Positions 33,882-45,987 of a stretch of 64,000 nt of DNA are shown here, in pieces. Position numbers and translations under genes: made by a program. Each line of letters opens with the position of its first letter. Position 1 is the first letter of the stretch. A model generated the notes under the pieces. It did not search any database. It was not told the origin of the DNA and saw only the letters and a list, made by a program, of their open reading frames with translations. The DNA comes from Cytidiella melzeri (lineage: Eukaryota; Basidiomycota; Agaricomycetes; Polyporales; Irpicaceae): NCBI GenBank assembly GCA_022592445.1, contig JABYQR010000074.1, positions 62,001-126,000 of the forward strand, read 5' to 3'.

Positions 33882-36280
33882 CTACAACTGAGAGGAGATA
33901 GCACAAGAGCATAATTTTTGCATATCCCGAAGTGCTGAAGCCACAGTGTGCTTGAACTCCTTAGTTGATGTATGCGGACATGAGTGTTTGGACTCAATTC
34001 CAAACTTGATCATATCCGGCCCCACTAGATCTATAAAACAATCAGCACACACATCCACGAGTGAGGAAGATGCTGTACGTACAGTTAATTCCGTAGCCAT
34101 CGTGCTCGGGTGAGCCAAAACCTGTTCCCCTGAAGCTAGGTCCAGCGCTGAGACCACTTGTACTCAGCTTCCAGGTCTGACTACGAGCGTATAGCTCGTC
34201 CTGGAAGATTTCATGAGTCTCTCCGGGCTGCAGCATGCACCGCAGCCCTAGAAGATGTCGATCGATACCTCGTCCTGTAGCGGCAGCTCGGGTGAAGTGC
34301 GAATGCGCCGCGACGGCAGCTTGTAGCAACTTGTATCGAGTGAGAGCCTAGCAAGCATACCACATAAGTGCCGACGATCATCGCAGTTTGCATAACTTCG
34401 AAAGCTACGCACCAATGTACTAGGATCATCCATCGCGAGGACCCACGCACGGCTTTCCGAACTGAAAGTTCGAATTGTCTCGGTTCGACCTTTATGGAAG
34501 AGACGAGTTAACGCAGTTTCGTATGTCGCAGTGAAACAGCCTTGCGTCCTGTACCACGCCAACTGCAGGCACATCTGTACATAACCATCGGGCGATAGCT
34601 TAGCTTTTGTTGCTCAGTCAAACTCCCATATCCGATGGCGAAACGGGACTCACCTTCCGCTTGCACCCACTCGGCCCCATAGTCGTTGAACCACAAGACA
34701 CTGTCATCAGAGTCCTCCGCTATCGCTCGGGCTCGCGCTTCGGCAGCGACGCACTCGTCGCGTATGTGATCGTCAACCACCCAGTCGAGACGTCTCCACC
34801 CAGCATTATACGTCGCGCCAGTCTGAGCTCCGCTGCTAAGAGTATCGAACTCCGCATGATCAATCCCTTCCACTATCGCGTATTCGGCCATTATACTCGG
34901 TGCAAGCGCATCGACGATCGAATGTTCGCCCATGGCGCCCGCTCTCGTATTTGACTCGACAATGAATGTGAAGGGCTTGTCGTACCACCGGTTTCGTCCA
35001 GGGTGCGTTGGATGAGACGAGCGAATGTTGTGTAGATGCGCATCTACCTCTTCCTGACTATTCAGACGGATAGAAGAATCTGAATTTCCTGACAGCGAAG
35101 ATAGGTGGTATGTATAATGGTCGAGACTGAGAGCAATCAAGGAGTTATTGATTGCCTCGAGTGTTGCGCGATTGCACGTTGAGAGGGATAACAGATGCTG
35201 TTGATTCTGTGTCCCATACAGATAAGAGCTTCATGCGAAATAGCTAGATGTTGACGACTCACCTCTGCCCAGCGGTCCCTGCAGTCTGTAGTGAGAACCG
35301 AAATTGGGACAGCAGCTTCTCCAATGGATATTCGATGGCTGACGTCCAAGACTACGGCGTTCAGTCGCTTCTCTAGTTCACGCGGCACGATGGGGTTGTG
35401 ACCAGAGTCAATGACCTCGACGGCGTAGAACCAGTCTCGTGCAGAAACCAGAAGTGACCGAGCAAAGGGGCTATCGCTCGGAGGAAGCGAGGAGAATGTA
35501 TCGCATCCTGATCGAGGTAAGCGAGATATATTGAATAAGCGGTTGATGGAAGTTTGAAGCCAGATTCCTAGGAGCGAAACAGGTCAGTAGAGTTTGCAGT
35601 AGCCATCGGTTGTCCAATACCAGTTTTAGTAGTCTCTGGATAAACTTGCTGTCTGTACATCAATGAGTATGGAGAAAGCAATGAATGTCAGAATACCGAC
35701 CTTTGTAGCCGCTCTCTGAAATCTAGTAGACGGTGGACCAGCCAGGTTGCCCTACGAATCTGCCATGAAGTTATGCCCGTGTTCCCAATGGAATTCTCTT
35801 CTTTGCCCGAGAGAACGGCCGCGGGAACAGTAGGGTCGTTCATAAAGGTTAGCCACCAGTTCGAGTTCACCAGCAGTGGTGCACGCCATTCGTGATAAAC
35901 CTTCTTGAGCCATATGTTATCGTCAAGCCAGTTGTTGGGTGAAGCCTTGTCCAGGGCTGAGATGTTTCTAGGCATGGCTGAAGACGAGATAGGATGGTGA
36001 TCAATGTACCTTGCAGTCGGCTCTGGCAGATACTACCAAGCCCCTTCTCGAAATCCTCTGCCCACTGCGTCCGCAGCGCCACTGCACCCTTGGCGTTTGG
36101 CCCGCCTTTCGCTTCATCTTCCTGAAGAAAGGGATGCAGAGACTTTATGTACCGCTGCAAGGTTCGTTTCAGTTCTGGCACTGGCAAACGAGGAAGGCGA
36201 GCCTGTGAGGGTGAGGTGGCATGAGTTTGTGATAGAGACGAGAATGGTTTCATAGATAGGCTGCGCAGCACTGTATGCAT
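33882..36280 (-). CDS. Carnitine O-acyltransferase (acetyltransferase-like)
   Basis: Eight exons, complement(join(33882-34030, 34083-34347, 34413-34603, 34654-35206, 35263-35567, 35621-35652, 35701-35977, 36010-36280)), encode 680 residues. The family signature opens with QARLPRLPVPELKRTL. Other marks are NWLDDNIW, RLFNISRLPR, RWYDKPFTFIVE, the catalytic His in GAMGEHSIVDA near residue 390, LSPDGYVQMCLQLAWYR, TYETALTRLFHKGRTE and GRGIDRHLLGL. The enzyme moves acyl groups between CoA and carnitine for transport across organelle membranes. The first 25 residues (MHTVLRSLSMKPFSSLSQTH) lack acidic residues and could be a mitochondrial presequence. The C-terminal SQL is not a canonical peroxisomal signal. 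One exon has only 32 nt. Whether it prefers acetyl or longer chains cannot be read here. It is divergent from BUB1. Confidence 0.92.
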
Positions 36281-36501
36281 GGAAATCTGGCAACGAACTT
36301 TCACAGGTCGTCGTCTGGCCACGACGCCATAGTCACTCAGAAAACAGGCTTGTAGAACAGCTCGTCGCGATCACATGATAAGCACGTGGAAGCGACGCGT
36401 TCACAGCAACTCTCGGCTGCGAACTCAACTTTACTCGAGATTCTCACCTGAACTTGAAGCTAGGATGCGCTTGTGATAATCTCGCGAATCGTGGACCAGT
36501 A
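36281..36501. promoter_or_regulatory. Divergent promoter of carnitine acyltransferase and BUB1, with an ACGCGT box
   Basis: The two start codons are 221 bp apart. An ACGCGT hexamer (36395-36400), the MluI cell-cycle box bound by MBF in yeasts, lies about 100 bp upstream of the BUB1 ATG. The hexamer is common by chance in this GC-rich window, so the role is tentative. Confidence 0.4.
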
Positions 36502-39500
36502 ATGTCTGAAGCTGAACTCGCTCTCCTAGACAAGGAACGCCAAGCACGTCGCGCCAGGCTGAACATCGCACTGGAAGCAGAAGAGGACCCTCTCGCGTTT
36601 TATGAAGAGCTCATAAATTGGACCTTAGCCAACTACCCTCCGAAATCTATACCGCATTCCGGACTCGTCGAGCTCCTCGAGGAGGCTGGGAGGCAGTTCA
36701 AAGGTGATCAAATGTACCAAGGCGATAAACGGTATCTGAAGATCTGGTTAACATACGCCCAGTATGTCGACTGCGAACAGGAGGAACCACCAGCGCAGAT
36801 ATACAAATACCTACTTCAGAATGACATAGGCACTATGTCTGCTCAGCTGTATGAGGATTATGCTGCTTCGCTAGAGAGATTTGACAGGTGAGTTATGGCT
36901 CTCGGATATTGCAGCTGCTTTGCTTTACGGTTGCTAGACGGCAGGATGCAGATATGGTGTATCGACACGGCATACAGAAGCGTGCACGGCCTATTGAACG
37001 TTTGAAAAAACGCTATGCAGAGTTTCGGTCGCGTTCCTCCAACCCCAAGTCGCTATCTACTCCCTCCTCTTGTCCAGTTCCCTCATCGTCTTGGAAAGAT
37101 GCGCCAACAGCCGTGCAAATTCTAAGACAACACCCTTTCAACAACTACCCTCACGTAACCAAGAAAGTAACCTCGGTTAACACACCTACAATCACTACCT
37201 CAACCTTAGCAGCACCCACCTCCGTCGCGACCGACGCCGTGGCATCTTCGTTCCAAAAGCATGGGCATGATCGCTATGCAGTGATGCTCATGCCCTCTTC
37301 CGGTACCAATAGGCGACCAGAGAAACTCTGTTTCCATCTCTCTATGTTGTTTACCGAAGATGGAACAGAATACAGTGTACATGAAGTGCGTGCGAGGTCC
37401 ATGGGACTTCTGGGCAAGAAATGGCCTCCGCCATCCAATGCTTCAACCGCCTCCTCAGCTGACCAATATCGTGGTACCGGTCAACGTGCGGCGGCGTCCT
37501 CGAAGAAAGTCTACTACGAACCCACAGTGACTATTGCTACAAAAGAGGCACTGGCAGATGTCTTCGGAATGTATAACTCACCCGAGAAAACCTTGCGATT
37601 TGGAGCACCTGCGGGCAGCAAACACGCCCCTGTACGTAAAGTAGAACCGATGGTATCATTGAAGGCTGTCACACCTGGAAAGCCCGATAGAAGCTCAGGA
37701 GATGCGAAAACACCAGGTGCGTGATTTCGCAGTTACGCAGGACATCATTGACCCACAATAATCCAGGATCTGCTCGAGTACATACAGACGGGGCCAGGAC
37801 AGTCGGCGAAAAAGTTCTTGGTGAGCTGGTAGTCAACCCAATGCTCCTATAAACCTAATACTCGTCAGGGGGCTTCCAACCATTTGTTGACGAGGATGAG
37901 GTCACTGGGAAAGAGACGAGTGTGCTGCATACTTCAACACAGGTATGAGATACTCCTTTCGCTCCTGCCATCATCACTCAAAGGTCCACAGTCTCAGATA
38001 TTCCATGATGCGCCGAAAACTCTATCAAACGAGAATGCGCTGAATACGTCACGTAACCGCCGTGGGCTCTCTACAAAGGACCCTCTTGCTCCTGCCGTTA
38101 AGAACGTGACGTCGGTAGCGAGTAACATCATGGATAGCCCTAAGGATAGCCTTCAGTTAAGAGAAAAGGAGCCAAACATTTCCTTGCCTGTGTTCACGCC
38201 AGTGGCATCGAAGGAGAGCAGACCTTCAGCGCGCTCTCAAAACGGTGGTCTCCCCGGTAGAGCCTCTCCGGTGACTACGGCCAAGTTTACACCATTCCTC
38301 GACTCAGATGCCCAGCAATCAAAGCCCGCGGTTCAGTTCTCGAATATATTCTCCCTTCCGCCCAAGAACGAGAACGTGTTGACGGCCGCCCAGCCTTTGG
38401 CCCAGAAGCCTTTGTTCACTCCTTTCGTTGACAATAAGTCATCTGCCCCTCTAGCACGCCCTGTTCTCGGGGAACGTTCACGTTCCATCACACCGCTTCA
38501 GGCACATTCTACGCCTTCGACATCTACAGATGAGGATGGAGACCAAATTTTTGCAGGGGTGGCACATGTACAAGACCAAGATTACTATGATGAGTGTGAG
38601 TCAACGGACGAATCTGCCTTCGACGAACCTCCTCCGCAACTGGAAACGCATACCCCGGTGCACTCGGACATGGGGGAGGAAGATGACTTTGAAGACGAAG
38701 ACGAGATGGATGAATATCCGCCGCCCATGGGTGGTCGGTTGGGCAAATTCAACGTCATGACGCCCATCACCGAACGAACCTTCGAATACACTCACACCAC
38801 TGCGACGAGTGCTCGCGCCACTCCTAGCGATCCACACGGTAGCCGAGTATTTACCCATGACCACATCGTCGCGAAGGAAAGCGCAGAGCAGCTGGCAGCG
38901 GAACTGGCGAACGATGATGGTTTTAGCGACATCGCGGAGGAAGACCTCGGGCAGGTGGAGGAACGGACAGGTACTCTTAGTCTATCAGACGCACTGGCAG
39001 CAGCATCTTCGTTCAAACCGCCAAATCCATGCAATCCCTTCGAAGCACCGATCGCGTCCTCGCTCCTCTCGTTCATTCCTCCAGATCTAGGATTCCAAGA
39101 TTTGCGAGCTCAGGAATCAAATCAGCTTGACGGACTCCAGAAGTTCTCGAGAAAAAAAGCCAGGCGCGGCAGCGGAAACACCTCCAGAGACTCCATGCAG
39201 GGCAGCGTAGCCGTGTTCTTGAACGGTCGTCAATACGATGTCGTGGATAAACTAGGGGAAGGAGGGTTTGGCGCGGTCTTCGAAGCTATTGACGTGATCG
39301 CTGCTAACGCAAAACTCGGAGAGCTAGACGAAGAGGACGGCTATGACCTCGTCGACGAGGACGAGATTCCGAAAGTCGCGCTAAAGGTAGTCAAGCCTCG
39401 AAATCTCTGGGAATTTCATGTCTTACGTCGACTCCACCTCAACCTGCCTCCCCGATTAAAGTGTTCCGTCATCGTCCCAGAGGCCCTTTACGCCTACCGT

Positions 39501-40280
39501 GACGAGAGTTTCCTCGTTCTCGAGCTTCTCAAACAAGGCACCCTGCTCGACGTGGTAAACAATGCGCCAGCTGGCGGCGTCACACAGCAGGGCGCATGCC
39601 TCGACGAATTGCTCGTCGTCTTCTTCACCATAGAGCTTTTACGACTGCTGGAAGGGATGCACAAGGCTGGATTCATCCATGGAGACATGAAGATTGACAA
39701 TTGCCTGCTCCGCCTCGAAGAGGTGCCGGGTGGGGCCTCTGCCTGGACGGGCGTATATCAGCCTTCAGGTGAAGGTGGCTGGGGCTGCAAAGGCATCAAG
39801 ATGATTGACTTTGGTCGGACCATCGACACAAACATGTTCCCTCACGGTCAGCGCTTCACGGGTGACTGGGATCCCGACCCGAGGGATTGCTTGGAGATGC
39901 GTGAAGGGAGACCCTGGACGTATCAAACGGACTATTTTGGTCTCGCCGGGATCATCTACTGCATGCTCTACGGCAAGTACATCGAGTCATCCTCAATCAC
40001 CGCCATACCCAACAACACCGATGAACCGACTCGATACAAGCTGTCCGCACCGTTCAAACGCTATTGGCAAGGCGATCTGTGGACGCGGCTCTTTGACATG
40101 CTGCTCAACTCTGCTCTCGTTCACCCCGATGGAAAGCTTCCGCTGTGCGAAGAAATTGGACAAATACGCGAGGAAATGGAGAGTTGGCTGCAAGCCAACA
40201 GTAACCGAGGTAGCAACAGCTTGAAAGGTCTCTTGAAGAAAGTGGACCTCATGACGATTGGTGGCAAAGACGGACGATAG
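36502..40280 (+). CDS. BUB1: BUB1/Mad3-type spindle checkpoint kinase
   Basis: Five exons (36502-36887, 36938-37716, 37767-37820, 37869-37942, 37992-40280) encode 1193 residues. The N-terminal Mad3/BUB1 region 1 (TPR-like) covers about 30-165: YEELINWTLANYPP, RYLKIWLTYAQYVD, LYEDYAASLERFDR, VYRHGIQKRARPIERLKKRY. A long disordered middle holds three similar motifs, FQPFVDE, FTPFLDSD and FTPFVDN, and an acidic patch. The C-terminal kinase has LGEGGFGAVFEA (about 850), the VALKVV lysine, catalytic HGDMKIDN (about 993) and DFGRTID (about 1036), so it looks active. BUB1 acts at kinetochores, phosphorylates H2A and recruits Sgo1, Mad1 and Cdc20 regulators. I found no KEN box. The ATG at 36502 is the first in frame. 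Confidence 0.92.
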
Positions 40281-40655
40281 ATCCGCGTATTACTCTATTC
40301 ACATTCATTCGTTCATCCGTTCTCTTGCTTTCGCTTTCGCCTTGATACGCATCATATGAAGCAGATTCACTCATTATACCGCTGTACATACACCTTATGC
40401 CTGCATTGACAGCACCCCGTTGATCGTGGTTCCATCATAACTAACAACACAACAATGACAGAAGCGCAAGAAATGCAATCGACAACAACATGGCAGAACC
40501 AAGACAACACAATGGATGGTTAGGCTACAAACAAACAATACGGACTCGGCTCATCCCCCACGCCGCGCTTTCCCTTTCCCTCGATACCGAGACATCTGAA
40601 TAGGGCGTGAGCGCAACCAGCCTGGTGGACCGCGTGCAGTTTGTGAAATGGTCGT
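40281..40655. other. Convergent intergenic spacer
   Basis: This 375-bp spacer separates the 3' ends of BUB1 and the ataxin-2 gene. No gene is visible. Confidence 0.4.
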
Positions 40656-43600
40656 TCATGCGTGTCCGCCTTGCATCTGCACGGGAGGCGCCGGCTGACC
40701 GTCGTATTGCATAGGTGGCCCACCTGGAGTACCAGGAGGCGGCATCATCATAGGGTAAGGGACAGCATGTTGGACTAGATAACGAAATGACATCAGTTTA
40801 TGGATCCAGCCTAGACAAAGATGCACTCACGTTGGGGACTTTGGTGGTAGTAAGGGTGCGCGTGCGAGGGAATAGGAGTCGGAGGCATTGACGGCCTCGG
40901 ACCTGTGCCGTTCGGAGGGGGAGGATAGGCACCAGGAGGAGGCATGTAAGCTTGAGGAGCTGAGTCTCAAATCAGGCTTTGTGCAAACTAAGGTATATAT
41001 CGGAAGAGCTTACGAGGCATCTGGCCCATGGGAGCACCAGGGTACATCGCTGCATACGGTCGTTTTCATTGAGCAAAATTCCAAAGTCAAAGACAAAACT
41101 CACCGTTCGGAGGAGGCATGTAAGGATAGGGAATATGAGACATGAAAGGCGGCATATGACCAGGAGGAGGAGCCATTCCAGACATCATAGGTTGCATGGG
41201 ATACTATGAAAAGCAGTGAATAAAGCAAAGCTCACGATGAATTGCCGAACTGACCTGGCCAGGATACCCATATGGCGGATATGCGTAGACGTATCCAGCC
41301 CGAGCAGCGGCTTGGGCTGCCTGTGCAGCAGGATCAGAGTTTTCTTCGTATGTCTGAGGAGGGAGTGGTGCAGGAGGACCGGGAGGCGGCAGATGCGGAG
41401 ACTGTTGCTGAGGCTGCGCTGGGGGCGATGGGAAGAGCTGCATGTACCGTTTACCACTGTATGGCCAGTTTGCAGCTATGCAACTCATTCAGTGACACAC
41501 AGCATGCAAAAGAACTGAAGTATACCCACAAACTTGTGAGGCTTCTGCAACCTTGTGGTACTTGAAGGGATTGAAGTCATCCTTGATGTGCAGCGGTGGA
41601 CCCTTTTTCGGCGTGCGGGTACCAAAGAATGGATTGGGGGGGCCAGTAGGTGTGGGACTTGACTCGGCAGCCTTGGGCTTGGGTGAAGCGTTTGATGTCG
41701 AGGCTGTGCCGTTACTACCACTGGACGTACTTGATGGCATCGAGTTCTAGGAACCACAAGGTTGAGTAATATACAGATCACATGCATATGACGGATGCTT
41801 TACCTTGTTGATAGGCTTGAAAGATGACGCGTTAACATTCAAACGATTACCGCCGGGTGAAAGAGGAGTGTTGGGACCGGCACCGTTCTGATTCACAGCG
41901 GAAGACGTGCGAATCGGAGGCGGAGGAGTAGCAGCGCCAGGACCAGCAGTGCTACCACTGACAGGAGTGGGACTGGTGCGCTTTCCTTTGAACGCAGGAA
42001 TGGACTGGATGAACATGCTGATCCTCTTCCCATCTTTGGTAGTACCGGATGTAGTCGACGGCGTTTTTGCCAGTGCAGCGGGCTTACTACCGGTAGCCCC
42101 AGGCTGTGGCGAACCGTTGACGGGAAGCTTCGCTGTTGACGGAGCAGCAGCAATGCGTGATGAAGTAGCCGAAGGATTCAGAGTAGGAGTACTGGTAGTG
42201 AGCGCCTGAGTGCTGATTGAGCGAGCTTGCGCTGATTCGGCATCCTTTGTCGACTTGTCCCTGATCTGCTTTTGCTTTTCCTCGTCCTTCGCAAGAATCG
42301 TGACGAGATCCTCGGGCATAGGCTTGTTGAGCTGTACGACGGGGACAGTGGGACGGCGCAGAACAAGGCACGTCAGACATACTACACAAAAATATCTAAT
42401 TGACTGCATACCTTGAATGACAGACTGAAATTGACGAGGTCCGCCATTCGTTTGTCCATTTCGTGCTTCATCAGAGCCTGCTTCTTCTTCATCAAGCGGT
42501 CTTTTTCGTTCGTTACGAAGCTCCGGAACGCAGGCAGAGCATCAGCAGAAGACTACACCAAGGAAACACGATAAATGAGATTGGCAAATGTGAGTGTTCG
42601 AGTGAACGTACCACATTCGCTGCCGGACCTCCCGGGGCAGGGGACGCAGGTTTCGGTACCTCTTTCGCAGCAGCCCCATCAGGGCCATTGACCTGTACTT
42701 TGGGAATTTCAGGCTTCGTCGGGGTCGCGGGAGCCTCGACGGGAGTACTACCAGGCTTGCGAGCACCGGGAGGCACATAAGCATTAGCACTCCTGACGAC
42801 GGCACCATATCTGCAACATGTCAGCATATACCGTCAAATAAGCACCATTGATGTACACACTTGTCCTCTTCGTTCATGCCGCCATCTCCGACAAAGTCTT
42901 TAACTCGCTCTTCGGCGATATGCGAGTTGGTCGCCGTACCCTACATAACAAGGATGTTAATCCTTCAACGTATTGAGTAGCGGCAAGTCATAACTCACAG
43001 ACATGATCTCGTTCGCGAGAGCCTGCGCTTTCTTCTCTTTCTCCTTGAAATCAGGGGCATTCCTATCGATCTTGGTCGTGTAGACCTCCTCATCAAAGCC
43101 CGCTTTCACGCCGAACAACTTTTCATTTGCTGCGAATTGATCCCACTGGTTACCGCCAGTGGATGCTCCTGCGCCGAATGTAACATCGTCGCCGTGCGCA
43201 AATCCGCCACGACCAGAAGCGGTGGTATTCTCCGGGATATCATCTGCCCATGCCTGTAGCGGTTTCTCCCTGACTGCGCCCAGTTTGGAGCTGATATCAA
43301 CATCGGTCTTGAACGCTTAAGACATGTCAGTTTGCTTTGCGTTTCGACATGAGAGACACCGATACTCACTGTCGCCATTGGGCGCTTTCACGTCCGCCGG
43401 TCCCGACGACCACGTGTCGATGTTTGTCGCGGCGATGAAGAGGTGGTCCTTTAGGGGCTGTCCGGGACTTGAGATCTCCTTCACGTCCTTGAGAGTAACT
43501 CCTGTGGTATCGCCTTCGCCGTTGGTGGAAGCAATGACACCTTCGTAACGCTGAGCACTCTTGGTGGAGAGCGTGATAGTAGTACCCTGGGTTAGGACCA

Positions 43601-44093
43601 ATAGTCAGTAATCAACGATAACCGTGCAAAATATTGGGGAGCAGTGCAATGCCAAAAGAGTATACGCGATCTCAAAAGCAAAACGACCGGTAGCTCGCAC
43701 AGAGATGAATTGCACGCTAATGACGAGCACACCACGCCACTGCTGAGGCGTACCAAGATGCAGAAAACAGGAGAAACGCACCGTCAGTCCTGAAAGCTGC
43801 TGCAGCACACGATCAAGCGGGCGATCCGTACGGGGAGCTCCTCCCTGCTGTGCCAGCGGAGGAAACCCTCCTCCCTGTGGGCCGCCTGGCAAACGCGAAT
43901 TCTGGGGACTAGGCGAGAACGTAGGCGACGGGCGATTTGAGGTCCAAGCCGATGGACGTCTACGGAAACAAGGAACAGAAATGACCGTATTAGAAAGCAT
44001 ACGCAGTATAGACGTGATATTTGAGACAGACCGAGCGGGGGGTTCAGCCATGCCCTTCCTGGGGGGCTTGGGCTGTCTTGCTGTAGCAGCCAT
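40656..44093 (-). CDS. PBP1: Ataxin-2/Pbp1-like RNA-binding protein (LSM-LsmAD-PAM2)
   Basis: Fourteen exons, from 5' to 3' on the minus strand: 44032-44093, 43782-43959, 43370-43586, 43315-42999, 42940-42861, 42810-42612, 42552-42412, 42331-41804, 41746-41530, 41475-41255, 41203-41104, 41049-41014, 40959-40831, 40774-40656. They encode about 847 residues. The LSM domain (GTTITLSTKSAQRYEGVIAS, residues 80-152) is followed by LsmAD (TFKTDVDISS, NEKLFGVKAGFDEEVYTT, ALANEIMS, about 153-260). A PAM2 motif, LNVNASSFKP near residue 565, should bind the MLLE domain of poly(A)-binding protein. The rest is Pro/Ser/Ala-rich, with a Pro/Tyr/Met-rich C-terminus (MPPFMSHIPYPYMPPP). Pbp1 homologues act in mRNA stability, stress granules and TORC1 control. 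The exon at 41014-41049 is only 36 nt, and its downstream acceptor has two possible positions (AG at 40967 or 40960). Confidence 0.9.
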
Positions 44094-45987
44094 TATGTGA
44101 GATCCCACCGTTTGATTGAAAGAAAGAAAGGAAGTAAGACTGAGGGAAAAACAACCGAGAAGGTGATAGAGGCGTTATAAGGAAGAGGTCACAAAGTTGT
44201 AAAGCAGCAGATAACTGTCCAACGGGCCTTGCGAGTATGGCGGCGTTGCGACTGTTGGTGATGTCTGCAAGGTTGACGGCGTAAGGTACGGAAAGCACGG
44301 TGAAGTAAGCCTCTAGCCTGGCTAAAAGGGAAGAGGAAACAAGTCGACGACGACGAGAGTCGAAGGGGGAAAGACGAGAGTTTGAAGGAGTCTTGTTGAC
44401 GATCCACTCACTGCTTGCTCGAATTTCTCGGCGGACGCATTCGCAGGGACCTCGGACACCCCTCTGCGACCCACCACCAGCTCTCTCCCAACACACACCA
44501 GGCGGGTGGCACAGACACTACGTGCACTGCCAATGCCTCGTCTCCTTGACCAGTCACTGAATTTTGCTATAGCGTGCTCGCAAGAATGAGAGCTTTCAAC
44601 GCCGATATTACTGGGTTATGTCCGGGGTCTCAGCTCGTGTTGTTGCCTCGCGACGGAGTCCAGCGTTCGCATTTCCTTCTGCGCTGCACAGTACAACTCG
44701 GACGAGGTAAATACTTGCATCGTTTTATTGCATCTCACCGTCAGAGAAACACAGGCTGACTCTCTTCGAGGAACTGCGCATTTCAGTACACCAAGTAGCC
44801 ATCTGTCTTCAGCCAGGACGATACAGACCAATCCGGCGGCAAAAGCCTGTCTGAGACCCTTCCAACCATCTCAATGATGGAGCCTAGCTGTGCCTAGCAA
44901 AGTTTACAAACTGCTGTGAATCATGTCATGGATGCAGTGCAAGGTGATGAGACACCGGCTTCGTACAGTGAGCGGATGTTGCCAATAGCTTGAACACGAC
45001 TACTTCTGGCAAATTCCTAGTGCCAACATTGTGCAAGTCCTGCTCATAGTTTATCACTCTAGACTACGCCAAGGAGATCGCCAGCACTGTGCGCGCATCG
45101 CGTAGAATCATCAGTGCTACGGCAGCCGCACCGCTCGTGGTGAATAGGAACACTCTCTCTGGCCTGACCTCTGCTAGTGAAGTGGAAAACTGGTCAATCG
45201 AGGCCATGTCCGACCTCGCATGCCAGCATTATGACGGTTTGTTTGGGGGCTGTATGTAGCATTTCCCAAATACATCTGCATTATTAATCCCCGTCAGACC
45301 ACCAGGAACTTCCAACACTCCGCCCCAGCCGACAGCGCCGTCACGGCCCTTGGTGAAGTCCGTATGCGCCTTTTATCAGGCAAGCCAGATGATTCCTATG
45401 TTGGTGCATCGTGCCTCCTTGACCCGGTATTCCTAAACTCCATCGTCGCTGAATCTGCATACGTCCTTCCCTTGCCTTCAGGCTGTTCTTTACTACTAGT
45501 AGTACCATGATCATCGCGAATAGGATTGACACGCCGCCAGCCCTTGTGCGATTGAATCATCACCTTGCTCAGTCCCCTTAATAGTACACAGAATTCAGTT
45601 CGCGTGTCTTTTACCTGTCTTTGCGATCGTACTGGCTGGCGAGTCCACTTTACTCGTGCCAGTTGTCGTATATTAACATTCTTTGAGATGCCTTCTCATA
45701 TGCTGCAGTTTGACGCGACAATAACGCACTAAAAGGTGACCGATTAACCTTATTACTTTCCCCCGTGGCGTGTGACGCCTGCATCTGTGCATTCCCGTGG
45801 AGGTCCCTCGGTCTACATGATCATAATTCTTGCTACATGTGAGTATTCAATTACACAAAATACTGGATACAAACTTCAACGTATTACTGCAAAACAACAA
45901 GATCAAGCCCTTCATTCCCTCCAAACATCTTCAAAGCTCGCAATACACACCTTCCAGCTCTTCCAGTCTAAACCCACCGCTTGAAAA
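44094..45987. other. 1.9-kb region without a confident gene
   Basis: This is the largest gap near the centre. It contains the ataxin-2 promoter at its left end. Around 45060-45260 the + strand has an open stretch of coding-like composition (for example EIASTVRASRRIISATAAAP) without a start codon or clear splice sites. It could be a gene remnant. I saw no transposon ends, tRNA or repeat. Confidence 0.35.

Noticed and set aside
36395..36400. ACGCGT box before BUB1 as firm proof of MBF control
   Set aside because: The hexamer occurs many times in this GC-rich window, also inside coding exons. It is kept only as a tentative site.
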